Shown: positions 27,237-36,456 of the stretch, piece by piece
How positions within the stretch are numbered: position 1 is the first letter of the stretch
How the letters are laid out: every line of letters starts with the position of its first letter
From: Corynebacterium comes
GTDB taxonomy: Bacteria > Actinomycetota > Actinomycetes > Mycobacteriales > Mycobacteriaceae
DNA: 64,000 nt
Direction of reading: 5' to 3'
Assembly: GCF_009734405.1 (NCBI RefSeq)
Contig: NZ_CP046453.1
Span: 1,674,001-1,738,000 of the forward strand
Notes under the pieces: generated by a model
What the model saw: only the letters and a program-made list of their open reading frames with translations
What the model was told of the DNA's origin: nothing
The model's database searches: none
Made by a program: the position numbers and the translations under genes

Positions 27237-27340
27237 AATAGTTCCCATCCTTGCACGACGGGGGTGGCATCACCCAATTGGTCACCCATTGATCGGCACA
27301 TCCCGTGGCGAAGGTCGCAGCCACAGCGTTGAATGATGGT

Positions 27341-27790
27341 ATGACACGTTCCAACTCCCAGTACGGGGATGATCCCGTCTACGACACCAACCCCTCAGTC
27401 CGCAACGAACCGCCTGCCGCCCACCTCGACGAACACCGGGATATCTACGCCGAGGAACACGGGACGGCCAATCTGCCCGCGACCGTGACAGAACCTGAAC
27501 ATCACAAGGTGAAGCAGGAGAAGGTGGAGAAGCCGAAGGTCCGGGGCTCCGTGGCCAGCGGCACCTGGGCCGCGCTGATCATCGGCGCGCTGCTGCTCAT
27601 CGGTCTGCTGGTGTTCATCCTGCAGAACCAGCAACAGGTTCAACTCAACCTGTTCGCGTGGACCTTCCAGTTCCCGATCGGCATCGGCTTCCTCTTCGCC
27701 GCGATCACCGGCGCGCTGATCATGGCACTGGTCGGTGCCGTGCGGATGCTGGAGCTGCGCCGTCAGGTGCGGAAAACGCGGAAGGGCTAA
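27341..27790 (+). CDS. LapA-domain (DUF1049) membrane protein
   Basis: A 149-residue protein: a charged hydrophilic N-terminal half (to about residue 72, rich in Glu/His/Lys), then two hydrophobic segments (WAALIIGALLLIGLLVFILQ and FPIGIGFLFAAITGALIMAL) and the short basic tail ELRRQVRKTRKG. The pattern FILQNQQQVQLNLF between the segments is diagnostic of the LapA/YciS family, which in E. coli acts in lipopolysaccharide assembly; in actinobacteria the role is unknown. The ATG at 27341 has no ribosome binding site. Its stop overlaps the convergent cdsA stop by 4 bp. Confidence 0.8.
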   Translation: MTRSNSQYGDDPVYDTNPSVRNEPPAAHLDEHRDIYAEEHGTANLPATVTEPEHHKVKQEKVEKPKVRGSVASGTWAALIIGALLLIGLLVFILQNQQQVQLNLFAWTFQFPIGIGFLFAAITGALIMALVGAVRMLELRRQVRKTRKG

Positions 27791-28668
27791 CTACCCAGCA
27801 GGCTGAGCACCAGCCAGGTCACCATCGCCGAAGGCAGCATGCCGTCGAGCCGGTCCATGAGACCACCGTGGGCCGGGAGCAGGGTGGACATGTCCTTGAT
27901 GCCCAGCTCGCGTTTGAACTGGGACTCCACCAGGTCGCCGAGCGTCGCACAGACAACCAGGCCGACGCCCATGAAGGCACCGACCCACCACTCGTGCTGC
28001 AGGAGCAGGGCAACGGTCAGCGCGCCCGTGACGGAACCGCCGACGACGGAACCCGCGAAGCCCTCCCAGGATTTCTTCGGGCTCACCGCCGGGGCCATGG
28101 GGTGTGACCCGAACATCACTCCGGCGATGAAACCACCTGTGTCCGAGGCCACCACGCACAGCATGAACGTGATGATGTACAAACCCCCGGGCACCCCGTC
28201 GGAGGCGATGAGGGAGAGCATCGCCGCGAAGGAGGCGAAAAGCGGGATCCACGTGAGGACGAAGATCGCCATCGAGGTGTCCCGCAGATAGTTCTGCGGT
28301 GCCGTGGTGCGACCGTGATAGAAGAGACGGCCGAACATCGCGCCCAGCACCGCCGTCACATACGCCGCCACCAGCCCTTTCGTGCCGAAGGGCCAGGACA
28401 TCCACACCATGAGCTGCCCCAGCAGGATCATCGGCAGCAGGGGGATCTGGTAGGACCGTTCCCGCAACCGGGAAATGACCTCCCACGTCGCCACGGCCAC
28501 CGCAGCAGCCACGAGCGGGTACCAGCCCACCGGGCCGATCCACACCGCCAGAAGAACCAGTGTCCCCAGGATCGCGCCGACGGCGATGGCAACCGGCAGG
28601 TTACGACCGGGGTTGTTCTTCGGTTTCGGCAGGTGACCCGCCGGAGCAAGGCGCCTTGCGTCGCTCAC
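27787..28668 (-). CDS. cdsA: Phosphatidate cytidylyltransferase
   Basis: Integral membrane enzyme making CDP-diacylglycerol, precursor of all phospholipids including phosphatidylinositol used for mannosides. The 293 residues carry about eight hydrophobic segments and the CDS signature region SPKKSWEGFAGSVVGG, followed by GDLVESQFKRELGIKDMSTL and GGLMDRLDGML. The GTG start has AGGAGG 7 nt upstream. It is the last gene of the rpsB-tsf-pyrH-frr-cdsA series on this strand. Confidence 0.95.
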   Translation of the reverse strand: MSDARRLAPAGHLPKPKNNPGRNLPVAIAVGAILGTLVLLAVWIGPVGWYPLVAAAVAVATWEVISRLRERSYQIPLLPMILLGQLMVWMSWPFGTKGLVAAYVTAVLGAMFGRLFYHGRTTAPQNYLRDTSMAIFVLTWIPLFASFAAMLSLIASDGVPGGLYIITFMLCVVASDTGGFIAGVMFGSHPMAPAVSPKKSWEGFAGSVVGGSVTGALTVALLLQHEWWVGAFMGVGLVVCATLGDLVESQFKRELGIKDMSTLLPAHGGLMDRLDGMLPSAMVTWLVLSLLGS

Positions 28669-28722
28669 CTGGAGCCTCCTGGATGATGTGGAAAAGGGGG
28701 GAATTCGGGAAACAGCGGAGGA

Positions 28723-29280
28723 CTAGACCTCCATCAGTTCCGCTTCCTTACGGGTGACCAGCTCGTCGACCTGCGCGACGTAACCCTGGGTGATCTTGTC
28801 CAGCTCCTTCTCCGCGGTCTGGACCTCGTCCTCGCCGACGTCGCCATCCTTCTGGAGCTTCTTCAGCTGCTCCATCCCCTTACGGCGGATGTTGCGGATG
28901 GCGATCTTGCCGTCCTCCCCCTTGCCCTTGGCCATCTTCGCCATGTCACGGCGACGCTCCTCGGTCAGCTGCGGAATGCTCACGCGCAGAACCTGGCCGT
29001 CGTTGGTCGGGTTGACACCCAGATCCGAGTTACGGATGGCTTTCTCGATATCGTTCATCAGGCCCATCTCGTAGGGCTTGATGATGAGCATGCGCGGCTC
29101 CGGCACCGAAATGGTCGCCATCTGGGTGATCGGCGTGGGCGAACCGTAATACTCGGCGACGATGCCGTTGAACATGGCAGGGTTGGCGCGTCCCGTACGG
29201 ATCGTGGTCAGGTCCTCGCGGGTGTGCTCAACCGAGTTGGACATGCGTTCCTCGGACTCGAGGAGGATCTCGTCGATCAT
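28723..29280 (-). CDS. frr: Ribosome recycling factor
   Basis: Releases ribosomes from mRNA after termination together with EF-G. The 185-residue length and two-domain layout are standard: three-helix bundle termini ([39 protein letters not shown]) flanking the beta domain with [15 protein letters not shown] and [20 protein letters not shown] good AAGGAAA site precedes the ATG. Downstream of pyrH and upstream of cdsA. Confidence 0.98.
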   Translation of the reverse strand: MIDEILLESEERMSNSVEHTREDLTTIRTGRANPAMFNGIVAEYYGSPTPITQMATISVPEPRMLIIKPYEMGLMNDIEKAIRNSDLGVNPTNDGQVLRVSIPQLTEERRRDMAKMAKGKGEDGKIAIRNIRRKGMEQLKKLQKDGDVGEDEVQTAEKELDKITQGYVAQVDELVTRKEAELMEV

Positions 29281-29379
29281 GAGGTATTTCCTTTTCTGTT
29301 GTCGGTGCCTTGTGACGCGCCTGCAAATTCTGCGCAGGGGTAATCCTGCATCAATCTACCAGGACAGGGACGAACGCCC

Positions 29380-30117
29380 CTAGGACTTGACCAGCGTGCC
29401 GATCTGCTCACCGGCGACCGCACGGGCAATGTTGCCCTCGGTGAGCAGGTTGAACACCAGGATGGGCATGTCGTTGTCCATGCACAGGGAGAAGGCGGTG
29501 GCGTCCGCGACCTTCAGGCCCTTCTCGATGACCTCGCGCGGGGTGATCTCCGTGTACAGCTCGGCCTCCGGGTTGGTGCGGGGATCGTCCGAGTAGACGC
29601 CGTCCACGCCCTTGGCCAGGAACAGGACGTCGCAGCCGATCTCCAGCGCACGCTGTGCGGCGGTGGTGTCGGTGGAGAAGTAGGGCATACCCATGCCTGC
29701 GCCGAAGATGACCACGCGGCCCTTCTCCAGGTGGCGGGAGGCGCGCAGCGGAAGGTAGGGCTCGGCCACCTGTGCCATGTTGATGGCGGTCTGGACCCGG
29801 CAGTCGATGCCCTGCTGATGCAGGAAGTCCTGGAGAGCCAGACAGTTCATCACCGTGCCGAGCATGCCCATGTAGTCGGAGCGGGCGCGGTCCATGCCGC
29901 GCTGCTGGAGCTCCGCACCGCGGAAGAAGTTGCCGCCGCCGATGACCACGGCGATCTCGGCGCCCGTGCGGGCGACCTCGGCGATCTGGCGGGCGACGTT
30001 CTCGACCACATCCGGGTCGATGCCGACAGTGCCGCCGCCGAACATCTCACCCCCCAGCTTCAGCATGACTCGCTTGTAGCTGGTCCTCTTGGGGGTGGTG
30101 CTTTCAGCGGTGGTCAC
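29380..30117 (-). CDS. pyrH: UMP kinase
   Basis: Phosphorylates UMP to UDP in pyrimidine nucleotide synthesis; hexameric amino-acid-kinase fold. Visible motifs are [64 protein letters not shown] [20 protein letters not shown], and [15 protein letters not shown]. The GTG at 30117 gives 245 residues and has AAAGGAG 8 nt upstream. An upstream ATG at 30165 lies within a likely -10 hexamer and is rejected. Confidence 0.97.
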   Translation of the reverse strand: MTTAESTTPKRTSYKRVMLKLGGEMFGGGTVGIDPDVVENVARQIAEVARTGAEIAVVIGGGNFFRGAELQQRGMDRARSDYMGMLGTVMNCLALQDFLHQQGIDCRVQTAINMAQVAEPYLPLRASRHLEKGRVVIFGAGMGMPYFSTDTTAAQRALEIGCDVLFLAKGVDGVYSDDPRTNPEAELYTEITPREVIEKGLKVADATAFSLCMDNDMPILVFNLLTEGNIARAVAGEQIGTLVKS

Positions 30118-30163
30118 CGTGGATTCTCCTTTGGGTGGGGCGAGGGTCGATTGAACCGGATCC

Positions 30164-30169
30164 ATCCTA
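30164..30169 (-). promoter_or_regulatory. -10 element of pyrH
   Basis: Minus-strand TAGGAT about 47 nt before the GTG start. Together with the tsf terminator just upstream it suggests pyrH-frr-cdsA can be transcribed separately from rpsB-tsf. Confidence 0.45.
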
Positions 30170-30215
30170 TCCCCTAGGCCCCCTCACCCGGTATTCATGA
30201 GAGGCCCGGGACATG

Positions 30216-30257
30216 CGGAAACCGCCGCGCTCCCCTGGTTCGGGGAGACACGGCGGT
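30216..30257 (-). terminator. Rho-independent terminator after tsf
   Basis: Minus-strand stem ACCGCCGTGTCTCCCC / GGGGAGCGCGGCGGT with a short loop and one internal mismatch region (30221-30257), followed by TTTCC. Confidence 0.82.
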
Positions 30258-30290
30258 CACCTGTTGAAGCGTGAGGCGGCTTCAGGCTGC

Positions 30291-31118
30291 TTAGGCCTGG
30301 CCGACCTCGAAGCGGCGGAAACCGGTCAGGGTGACGCCTGCGTCATCCATGACCTGCTTGACGCTCTTCTTGGAGTCGGCGACAGAGGCCTGCTCCAGAA
30401 GGACGACATCCTTGTAGAAACCGTTGAGACGACCCTCGACGATCTTCGGGATGGCCTGCTCCGGCTTCCCCTCCTCGCGGGTGATCTGCTCGGCGATGGA
30501 GCGCTCCTTCTCGACGACCTCGGCCGGGACGTCCTCGCGGGTCAGGTAACCGGCCTTCAGGGCGGCAACCTGCATGGCTGCGGCCTTGGCGGCGGTCTCT
30601 GCCTCTGCACCTTCGCCGGTGTAGGCGACCAGGACGCCGACTGCCGGGGGCAGGTCGGCGGAACGCTGGTGCAGGTAAACCGCGACCTTGTCACCGTCGA
30701 TGGTGGTGGCGCGACGCAGCTCGAGCTTCTCACCGATCTTGGCGGAAAGCTCCTGGATCACGTCGCCGGCAGGCTGGCCGTCGACGTCAGCGGCGGCGAG
30801 TTCCTCCGGGGAGTTGGCCTTGGCTGCGGCGGCGGCCCGGGCGATCGTCGCTGCGATCTCCTTGAACTCGGCGTTCTTGGCGACGAAGTCGGTCTCGGAG
30901 TTGATCTCCACCATGGTGTTGCCGGAGACGGCGATCAGGCCCTCAGAGGCGCTGCGCTCGGCGCGCTTTCCGACGTCCTTGGCGCCCTGGACGCGCAGGA
31001 TCTCGATGGCCTTGTCGAAGTCGCCTGCGGATTCCTCCAGCGCCTTCTTGCAGTCCATCATGCCGGAGCCGGTGATCTCGCGGAGCTTCTTGACGTCTGC
31101 AGCAGTGTAGTTCGCCAT
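30291..31118 (-). CDS. tsf: Elongation factor Ts
   Basis: Nucleotide exchange factor that regenerates EF-Tu-GTP. The 275 residues begin [20 protein letters not shown] and include [19 protein letters not shown] (UBA-like domain), VAVSGN-type core and [12 protein letters not shown], the Tdf motif that displaces Mg from EF-Tu. The ATG at 31118 is chosen on homology; GAGGAGG lies about 13 nt upstream. It follows rpsB, separated by a hairpin. Confidence 0.98.
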   Translation of the reverse strand: MANYTAADVKKLREITGSGMMDCKKALEESAGDFDKAIEILRVQGAKDVGKRAERSASEGLIAVSGNTMVEINSETDFVAKNAEFKEIAATIARAAAAAKANSPEELAAADVDGQPAGDVIQELSAKIGEKLELRRATTIDGDKVAVYLHQRSADLPPAVGVLVAYTGEGAEAETAAKAAAMQVAALKAGYLTREDVPAEVVEKERSIAEQITREEGKPEQAIPKIVEGRLNGFYKDVVLLEQASVADSKKSVKQVMDDAGVTLTGFRRFEVGQA

Positions 31119-31176
31119 AGTCTGGGCGATCCTCCTCATATCGGAACGGTTTTCGTTCACAGAGCGTAGTCGATGG

Positions 31177-31216
31177 TTTAGGCCCCCGCCGCGTGCACGA
31201 CCGGCGGGGGCCTAAA
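31177..31216 (-). terminator. rpsB-tsf intercistronic hairpin
   Basis: A 14-bp perfect stem (TTTAGGCCCCCGCC at 31177-31190 with GGCGGGGGCCTAAA at 31203-31216) and a 12-nt loop. It has no U-tract on the minus strand and so may attenuate transcription or protect the rpsB mRNA rather than terminate fully. Confidence 0.7.
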
Positions 31217-31235
31217 GTTCAGGCCTCGGCCTGAT

Positions 31236-32141
31236 TTAGTTCTCGGTGCTCTCAGCAGCCGGAGCCTCAGTGGTCTCGGCAGCTTCAGCAGCCGGAGCCT
31301 CAGTGGTCTCGGTGGCCGGAGCTTCAGCAGCCTCGGCAGCGGGAGCCTCGGTGGCCTCAGCGGCAGCAGCCTCGGCGGCCTTCTCGGCGTCAGCCGCGGC
31401 CTTCTCCTCGGTGTCACCGGCGGCATCCTTGGAAGCGGCCAGAGCGCGCTCCTCGCGAGCCTGCTTGCCCTGCTCCACCGCGGTGGAGATCACGCGGGAC
31501 AGCAGAGCGGTGGAGCGGATGGCGTCATCGTTGCCCGGCACCGGCCAGTCGACGACGTCCGGATCACAGTTGGTGTCCAGGATGGCGACGACCGGAATGT
31601 TGAGCTTGTGAGCCTCGCTGACCGCGATGTGCTCCTTGTTGGTGTCGATCACCCAGAGAGCGGAGGGGATGCGGCTCATCTCGGCGATGCCGCCCAGGAC
31701 GCGCTCCAGCTTGGTGCGCTCGCGGGTGAGCATGAGGATTTCCTTCTTGTTGCGACCCTCATAGCCGTCCTCGGCGGCGTCCATGGCCTGGAGCTCCTTG
31801 AGGCGGTGCAGACGCTTGGAGACAGTCTGGAAGTTGGTGAGCATGCCGCCGAGCCAACGGTGGTTGACGTAGGGCATACCGACGCGCTCGGCCTCAGTCT
31901 GCACGGCCTCCTGGGCCTGCTTCTTGGTGCCGACGAACATGATGGTGCCGCCGTGGGCGACGGTCTCCTTGACGAACTCGAACGCTGCGTCGATGAAGGT
32001 CAGGGTCTGCTGCAGGTCGATGATGTAGATACCGTTGCGGTCCGTGAAGATGAAACGACGCATCTTCGGGTTCCAACGACGGGTCTGGTGGCCAAAGTGC
32101 ACACCAGCATCGAGAAGTTCGCGCATGGTAACGACAGCCAT
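31236..32141 (-). CDS. rpsB: 30S ribosomal protein S2 with long Ala/Glu/Thr tail
   Basis: Small-subunit protein. Residues 1-235 are standard S2: [74 protein letters not shown]. Beyond this is an unusually long (about 65-residue), low-complexity acidic tail with repeated EAPA and [11 protein letters not shown] units, giving 301 residues in all, longer than most S2 proteins. The tail is in frame and ends ESTEN. Transcribed from a promoter about 165 nt upstream; co-transcribed with tsf. Confidence 0.97.
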   Translation of the reverse strand: MAVVTMRELLDAGVHFGHQTRRWNPKMRRFIFTDRNGIYIIDLQQTLTFIDAAFEFVKETVAHGGTIMFVGTKKQAQEAVQTEAERVGMPYVNHRWLGGMLTNFQTVSKRLHRLKELQAMDAAEDGYEGRNKKEILMLTRERTKLERVLGGIAEMSRIPSALWVIDTNKEHIAVSEAHKLNIPVVAILDTNCDPDVVDWPVPGNDDAIRSTALLSRVISTAVEQGKQAREERALAASKDAAGDTEEKAAADAEKAAEAAAAEATEAPAAEAAEAPATETTEAPAAEAAETTEAPAAESTEN

Positions 32142-32183
32142 GTCACGCTCGCTTTCTTGTAGTTTCGGTTTTCATGTGTTGAC

Positions 32184-32204
32184 GTGCAGGTTTTTGTCCT
32201 GCAC
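32184..32204 (-). promoter_or_regulatory. Hairpin in the rpsB leader
   Basis: Minus-strand GTGCAGG-ACAAAAA-CCTGCAC, a 7-bp stem with 7-nt A-rich loop, lies about 43 nt before the rpsB start. It could be an S2-binding leader structure for autoregulation or a DNA operator. TAGGGT at 32203-32208 overlaps it and might be a second -10. Confidence 0.35.
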
Positions 32205-32312
32205 CCTAGCGACGTGGCCACGCCGACACCCGGATACCCGGGACCAGGTCGACGTCGGTTTTCCCCGCCGCGCGTAGTCAGCGCATCGTATGAGGACACA
32301 CTGCTGTCGCCC

Positions 32313-32341
32313 AGCTTAGCCCTCTGCGGCACGCTCACCAA
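32313..32341 (-). promoter_or_regulatory. rpsB promoter
   Basis: Minus-strand TTGGTG (32336-32341), 17-nt spacer, TAAGCT (32313-32318). It is one of the few promoters here with a recognisable -35 and ideal spacing. It predicts a 5' leader of about 165 nt. The 307-bp gap 32142-32448 otherwise holds the leader hairpin and the M23 gene promoter. Confidence 0.6.
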
Positions 32342-32434
32342 AACGAAACCCGGGGCTTCTCCACAGGCCCGCCACACCCGTCACACCATCCACAGCCCGG
32401 CGCTTCCCGACACCCCCTCCGCCCCGGCCTCTCC

Positions 32435-32440
32435 TAGCAT
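32435..32440 (+). promoter_or_regulatory. -10 element of the M23 peptidase gene
   Basis: TAGCAT followed by CTGCAGGC (8 nt) and the ATG at 32449; no Shine-Dalgarno. Confidence 0.5.
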
Positions 32441-32448
32441 CTGCAGGC

Positions 32449-32919
32449 ATGCGCCGACCCCTGGCAGTCCTCGCCTCACTGCTCCTGACTGTGACGCCCG
32501 TCGCCGAGGCCTACGTCTCCCCCACCACCGGCGCGCCGGCGGCTACCGGAGTGCTGCGTGCCTTCGACAAACCGGCACACAACTGGCTGCCCGGACACCG
32601 CGGGGTCGACCTGGCGCTGGGCGTCGGCTCGCCGGTGCTCGCCGCCGGGGAGGGAGTGGTTGTCTTCGCCGGCGTGGTAGCGGGCACCCCCACCGTCTCC
32701 ATCGATCATGCGGACGGCATCCGCACCACCTATCAACCCGTCCACGCCCGGGTCGCCGGGGGCGACGAGGTGGCCGGGGGCGAGGTGATCGGCCTGCTCG
32801 GATATCCGGGCGACGGCTGGCCGGGACTCCACTGGGGCGCCCGCGCCGGCCCGTCCGACTACCTCAATCCCCTCTCGCTCCTGGCTGCCCCCACCATCCG
32901 CCTCAAACCCAACCCCTGA
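32449..32919 (+). CDS. Secreted M23-family metallopeptidase
   Basis: A 156-residue exported protein. Residues 1-21 are a signal peptide (MRRPLAVLASLLLTVTPVAEA). The LytM-type fold follows with zinc ligands in GHRGVDLAL (His-x3-Asp), the catalytic His in YQPVHARVAGG and the last ligand in LHWGAR. This is a minimal domain with no cell-wall anchor or coiled coil. It probably cuts or regulates cutting of peptidoglycan peptides. Convergent with xerC, 5 bp apart. Confidence 0.88.
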   Translation: MRRPLAVLASLLLTVTPVAEAYVSPTTGAPAATGVLRAFDKPAHNWLPGHRGVDLALGVGSPVLAAGEGVVVFAGVVAGTPTVSIDHADGIRTTYQPVHARVAGGDEVAGGEVIGLLGYPGDGWPGLHWGARAGPSDYLNPLSLLAAPTIRLKPNP

Positions 32920-32924
32920 ACCGC

Positions 32925-33809
32925 TCAGGCCCGGGGATGCGCCCGGCTGTAGACCTCCTTGAGGCGTTCCGCGGAGACGTGCGTGTAGATCTGCGTCGTC
33001 TGCAGTGAGGAGTGCCCCAGCATCTCCTGCACGACACGGAGGTCGGCCCCTCCCTCGAGCAGGTGGGTCGCCGCGGTGTGTCGCAACCCGTGCGGACTGA
33101 TCCGCTGGCCGGTGACCCGGCCCGCCTTCTCGACGATCCTCCGCACCTGACGGGGGTCGATCCGCCCGCCGCGGACGCCGACGAACAGTGCCGGGGTGTC
33201 CCCTGCCATCGTGGGCCGCCCGCTGTGCAGCCACTGCTGCACGGCGTCGGCCGCCGCCCTCCCGAAGGGGACGACCCGTTCCTTGTCGCCCTTGCCCCGC
33301 ACACGAACCGTGTTTCGGGTCAGGTCCAGGTCCTTGACGTTGATCCCGGTGAGCTCCGCAACCCGCACTCCGGTGGCGTAGAGCAGCTCGAGCATGGCCG
33401 TGTCCCGGAGGAACTCGGTCTCGTCCCGGGAGGCGGCATTGCCCACGAACTCGCCGGCCTTCCTGACGTTGAGCACCTGAGGAAGCGGCCGGTTCACCTT
33501 CGGTGTGACCAGGCGGGCGGCGACGTCCGTGTCAATGTGCCCCTGCTTCAACGCCCAGCTGGAGAAGCCGCGCAAAGAGGCGGTGCGGCGTGCGATCGTG
33601 GCCCGGGACTTCCCCTCCGAGACGGCCAGCGCCAGCCAGGCGCGCAGCGCGGGAAGGGTGAAGTGGCGGAAGGTGGGCACGTGTGCCGCCAGGTCGAGCA
33701 GGTCGGATCGGTAGCCCCGCACCGTCGCCGCAGAACGGCCCAGAACCAGCCGGGAGTGGTCGGCGAAGTCCTCGACCGCCTCCTCCAGCTGGGACTTATG
33801 TGCACTCAT
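32925..33809 (-). CDS. xerC: Tyrosine recombinase XerC
   Basis: Site-specific recombinase that, with XerD, resolves chromosome dimers at dif. The 294 residues have an N-terminal core-binding SAM-like domain (to about 105) and a catalytic domain with the residues Arg (ATGVRVAELTG), Lys (GKGDKERVVPFG), His-x2-Arg (SPHGLRHTAATHLLEGGAD), His (EMLGHSSLQTTQ) and Tyr (IYTHVSAERL). ATG at 33809 is chosen because TAGACT lies 8 nt upstream; GTG at 33818 falls in that hexamer. The conserved location beside rpsB argues for the housekeeping enzyme rather than a mobile-element integrase. Confidence 0.92.
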   Translation of the reverse strand: MSAHKSQLEEAVEDFADHSRLVLGRSAATVRGYRSDLLDLAAHVPTFRHFTLPALRAWLALAVSEGKSRATIARRTASLRGFSSWALKQGHIDTDVAARLVTPKVNRPLPQVLNVRKAGEFVGNAASRDETEFLRDTAMLELLYATGVRVAELTGINVKDLDLTRNTVRVRGKGDKERVVPFGRAAADAVQQWLHSGRPTMAGDTPALFVGVRGGRIDPRQVRRIVEKAGRVTGQRISPHGLRHTAATHLLEGGADLRVVQEMLGHSSLQTTQIYTHVSAERLKEVYSRAHPRA

Positions 33810-33817
33810 GGTGCACA

Positions 33818-33823
33818 AGTCTA
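33818..33823 (-). promoter_or_regulatory. -10 element of xerC
   Basis: Minus-strand TAGACT, overlapping the dprA stop codon, 8 nt before the xerC ATG. Predicts a leaderless xerC mRNA independent of dprA. Confidence 0.5.
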
Positions 33824-34984
33824 TCCCTGTGGCGCCGCCATTCGCGACCAGGCGGTGCCATCCCGGTGGACGATGCCCCGGCGTGCCAGATCCATGAGCA
33901 GGTGCACGGTGAGCGGTACCGGCAGTCCCGCGGTCCCCGAAATATCCTGCGCGGTGGACCCACCCGGTGCGCAGGCGTCGAAGACACGGAGCTCATTGCG
34001 TGTCAGCGACTGCACCGGGGTTGCGGCGAACGCCAGCTCATACTGCTCGGCGATGTCGAGGGCGCCGACGGCACCCAGGAGGGCACGGACGTCGTCGGCG
34101 CCGGTGACCAGTTGGGCACGACCATCCTTGATCCGTTCGTGGCAGCCGAGCGACCCCGCCGAGGTGATCGGGCCCGGCACGGCCATGGTCACCCGGCCGA
34201 GCCCCTCCGCCCAGCTCAAGGTGTTGAGTGCACCCGAGCGCCAGGCGGCCTCGACGATGACGGTTCCTGCCGTCAGCGCCGCGACGAGCCGGTTGCGGGT
34301 GAGGAAGCGGTGACGTTGCGGGGATGTGCCCGGGGGATACTCGCTGACCACGCACCCCTGCCCCGCGACCCGGTCCAGCAGTGCGGCGTTCCTGGCCGGG
34401 TACGTCCGGTCGATGCCGCACGCCGCCACCGCGAGGGTGAGTCCACCGGCGGCCAGGGCCGCTTCGTGTGCCACCGTGTCGACGCCCAGCGCGCCCCCGG
34501 AAACGATGGTCCATTGATGGGTGGCCAGCCCTGTGGCGATCTGGCGGGTGGCCTCATGGCCGTAGCGGGTGGCGGCTCGGGTGCCCACCACCGCCACCGA
34601 CTGCGCCACCGCCTGGTTGAGCGGGGCGCCCCGGACCCACAGGGCATGAGGTGGGACGGCGTCCGCCTGGTAGCTGCGGACATGCTCGCTGCGTCCCGTG
34701 GCGGCGAATCCGAAGGCCAGGTCGAGCTCCTCCCGGGGCCATTCCCCGGATTCCGGGGTGATCAGGCGGGCGCCGACGGCCGCGGCCTCGGCGAGATCCT
34801 GTTCGGCACGGTCCCAGCCGTGGCGGGCGGCGGTCTGGGGTTCCAGCTCTCCGAGCCAGCTGGCGCGGGTGCGCACGCCGTGGGCGATCTCCTCGGCGTC
34901 ACGGCCGGCGCCGAGCAGCAGCTGAAGCGGGCGGCTGGGGCCTTCGACGACGCGGTTGAGGTAGGCCCAGGACTTCAGGCTCAT
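33821..34984 (-). CDS. dprA: DNA-processing protein DprA
   Basis: Single-stranded-DNA-binding protein that loads RecA during natural transformation. The 387 residues show the Rossmann-like core with VAVVGTRAATRYGHEATR, IVSGGALGVDTVAHEAAL, CGIDRTYPARNAALL, SEYPPGTSPQRHRFLTRNRL and the C-terminal winged helix (FDACAPGGSTAQDISGTAGL). The first 80 residues are a SAM-like domain. Starts 4 bp inside comM. Many non-competent bacteria keep dprA, so competence cannot be inferred. Confidence 0.93.
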   Translation of the reverse strand: MSLKSWAYLNRVVEGPSRPLQLLLGAGRDAEEIAHGVRTRASWLGELEPQTAARHGWDRAEQDLAEAAAVGARLITPESGEWPREELDLAFGFAATGRSEHVRSYQADAVPPHALWVRGAPLNQAVAQSVAVVGTRAATRYGHEATRQIATGLATHQWTIVSGGALGVDTVAHEAALAAGGLTLAVAACGIDRTYPARNAALLDRVAGQGCVVSEYPPGTSPQRHRFLTRNRLVAALTAGTVIVEAAWRSGALNTLSWAEGLGRVTMAVPGPITSAGSLGCHERIKDGRAQLVTGADDVRALLGAVGALDIAEQYELAFAATPVQSLTRNELRVFDACAPGGSTAQDISGTAGLPVPLTVHLLMDLARRGIVHRDGTAWSRMAAPQG

Positions 34985-36456
34985 GCTCCCTCCCGCAGGT
35001 CCAGCGCGCGGGCGACGTGCCCGAGGTCGGGACTGACGGCGCCGTCGAGGTCGGCGAGGGTCCAGGCGAGTTTCAGGGAGCGGTCGACACCGCGTTGGGT
35101 GAGGCCGCCGTCGGAGAGCAGGGCCCCGAGCATCGCCATGCCGGCCTCATCCGCGGGGTGATGCCGACGCAGTTCGTGGGGATCCATCATCGCGTTGGTC
35201 ATTCTCCACCGCGCCTGCGCGCGCTCGCGGGCCTGTGCCACGCGCTCGGCGATACGGCTCGACGGTTCATCGTCCCCGGTGCCCAGGACGGCACCCGTGG
35301 CGGAGGTGGTGGCGACGATGTCCAGGCGGTCGCGCAACGGCCCGGAGATGTTTCCCAGGTAGGTGGACCGGTCGCGGGACCGGCACCGGCAGCGGGCGGG
35401 GTCCTCCGCCGCGCACCGGCACGGGTTGGCGGCGAGGATGAGCTGCAGGCGGGCGGGGAATATCACCTCCCGGCGCGCCCGGATGAGCCGGATGTGGCCG
35501 TCCTCGAGCGGGGTACGCAGACCGTCGAGAATGGCGGCCGGTATCTCGGAGACCTCGTCGAGGAAGAGCACCCCGTGATGGGCGAGGCTCACCGCCCCCG
35601 GGCGCGGCACCCCGGAACCGCCGCCGAGGAGTGCCGCCCGGGTGATGGAGTGGTGCGGGTCGATGAAGGGCGCCTGCGTCATCACCTGCCCGCGGCCCGC
35701 CACGGAATGCACCGCGGTGGCCTCCAGCGACTGGGCAGGTGTCAGCGGGGGCAGGATGCCCGGGAGCCGGGCGGCGATCATGGACTTGCCCGATCCGGGC
35801 GGGCCGAGCAGCAGCATGTGGTGTCCCCCGGCGGCCGCCACTTCGGCGGCGAGCCTCGCTTCGGGTTGTCCGGCCAGGTCGGCGAAGTCGGGGACCTTGC
35901 GGCACCGGGCAGGCACCGACCCCGTTGCCCGGGGCAGTCCCGCCGCCCCGGTGGCCCAGTTCCAGGCCTCGACCAGCGTCGCCGCCGTATGGACGACCAG
36001 CCCCTCCACGAGCGTGGCCTCATCCGCGTTCCCGGGCGGGATGACGGCGTGGGTGAAGCCGTGTTGGCGGGCCGCCAGCAGCGCGGGCAGTACCCCGGAA
36101 ACGGAACGGACGGTGCCGTCGAGTCCGAGTTCACCGACCAGCACGGACTCAAGCAGGCGATCCCGCGTCTCCGGGGCCCCGGCGGCGAGCACCGCGACGG
36201 CGGTGGGGAGGTCGAAGTGGGAACCGGACTTGCGTAGCGAGGCGGGCGACATGGACACCACGATCTTCGTCTTCGGCCAGCTGAGGGAGGAATTGGCCAC
36301 GGCGGTCCGGATCCGGTCGCGGGACTCCGTGACGGCCGCGTCCCCCAGCCCGACCATGTGTATCCCGGGCAGGCCGGGACCGACGTTCGCCTCGACGGTG
36401 ACGATCCGGGCGCTGACCCCCTCCAGGGCGATGGTGTGGGTTCTACCGAGCGCCAT
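34981..36456 (-). CDS. comM: YifB/ComM family Mg-chelatase-like AAA+ ATPase
   Basis: Hexameric AAA+ helicase promoting branch migration during recombination of incoming DNA. The 491 residues contain an N-terminal Lon-like domain (VEANVGPGLPGIHMVGLGDA), Walker A LLLGPPGSGKSMIAARLPGI, Walker B LFLDEVSEIPAAILDGLRTP, a zinc-type Cys cluster (LAANPCRCAAEDPARCRCRS) and the arginine finger region GPLRDRLDIVA. It overlaps yraN by 14 bp at its start and dprA by 4 bp at its end, so yraN-comM-dprA form one operon. Confidence 0.93.
   Translation of the reverse strand: MALGRTHTIALEGVSARIVTVEANVGPGLPGIHMVGLGDAAVTESRDRIRTAVANSSLSWPKTKIVVSMSPASLRKSGSHFDLPTAVAVLAAGAPETRDRLLESVLVGELGLDGTVRSVSGVLPALLAARQHGFTHAVIPPGNADEATLVEGLVVHTAATLVEAWNWATGAAGLPRATGSVPARCRKVPDFADLAGQPEARLAAEVAAAGGHHMLLLGPPGSGKSMIAARLPGILPPLTPAQSLEATAVHSVAGRGQVMTQAPFIDPHHSITRAALLGGGSGVPRPGAVSLAHHGVLFLDEVSEIPAAILDGLRTPLEDGHIRLIRARREVIFPARLQLILAANPCRCAAEDPARCRCRSRDRSTYLGNISGPLRDRLDIVATTSATGAVLGTGDDEPSSRIAERVAQARERAQARWRMTNAMMDPHELRRHHPADEAGMAMLGALLSDGGLTQRGVDRSLKLAWTLADLDGAVSPDLGHVARALDLREGA

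Noticed and set aside
32925..33809. Phage or island integrase next to rpsB
   Set aside because: The tyrosine recombinase fits XerC in length, motifs and conserved location; no att repeats, tRNA or phage genes adjoin it.
33821..36456. Natural competence locus
   Set aside because: dprA and comM alone are widespread in non-transformable bacteria; no comEA, comEC or pilus genes are in the window.
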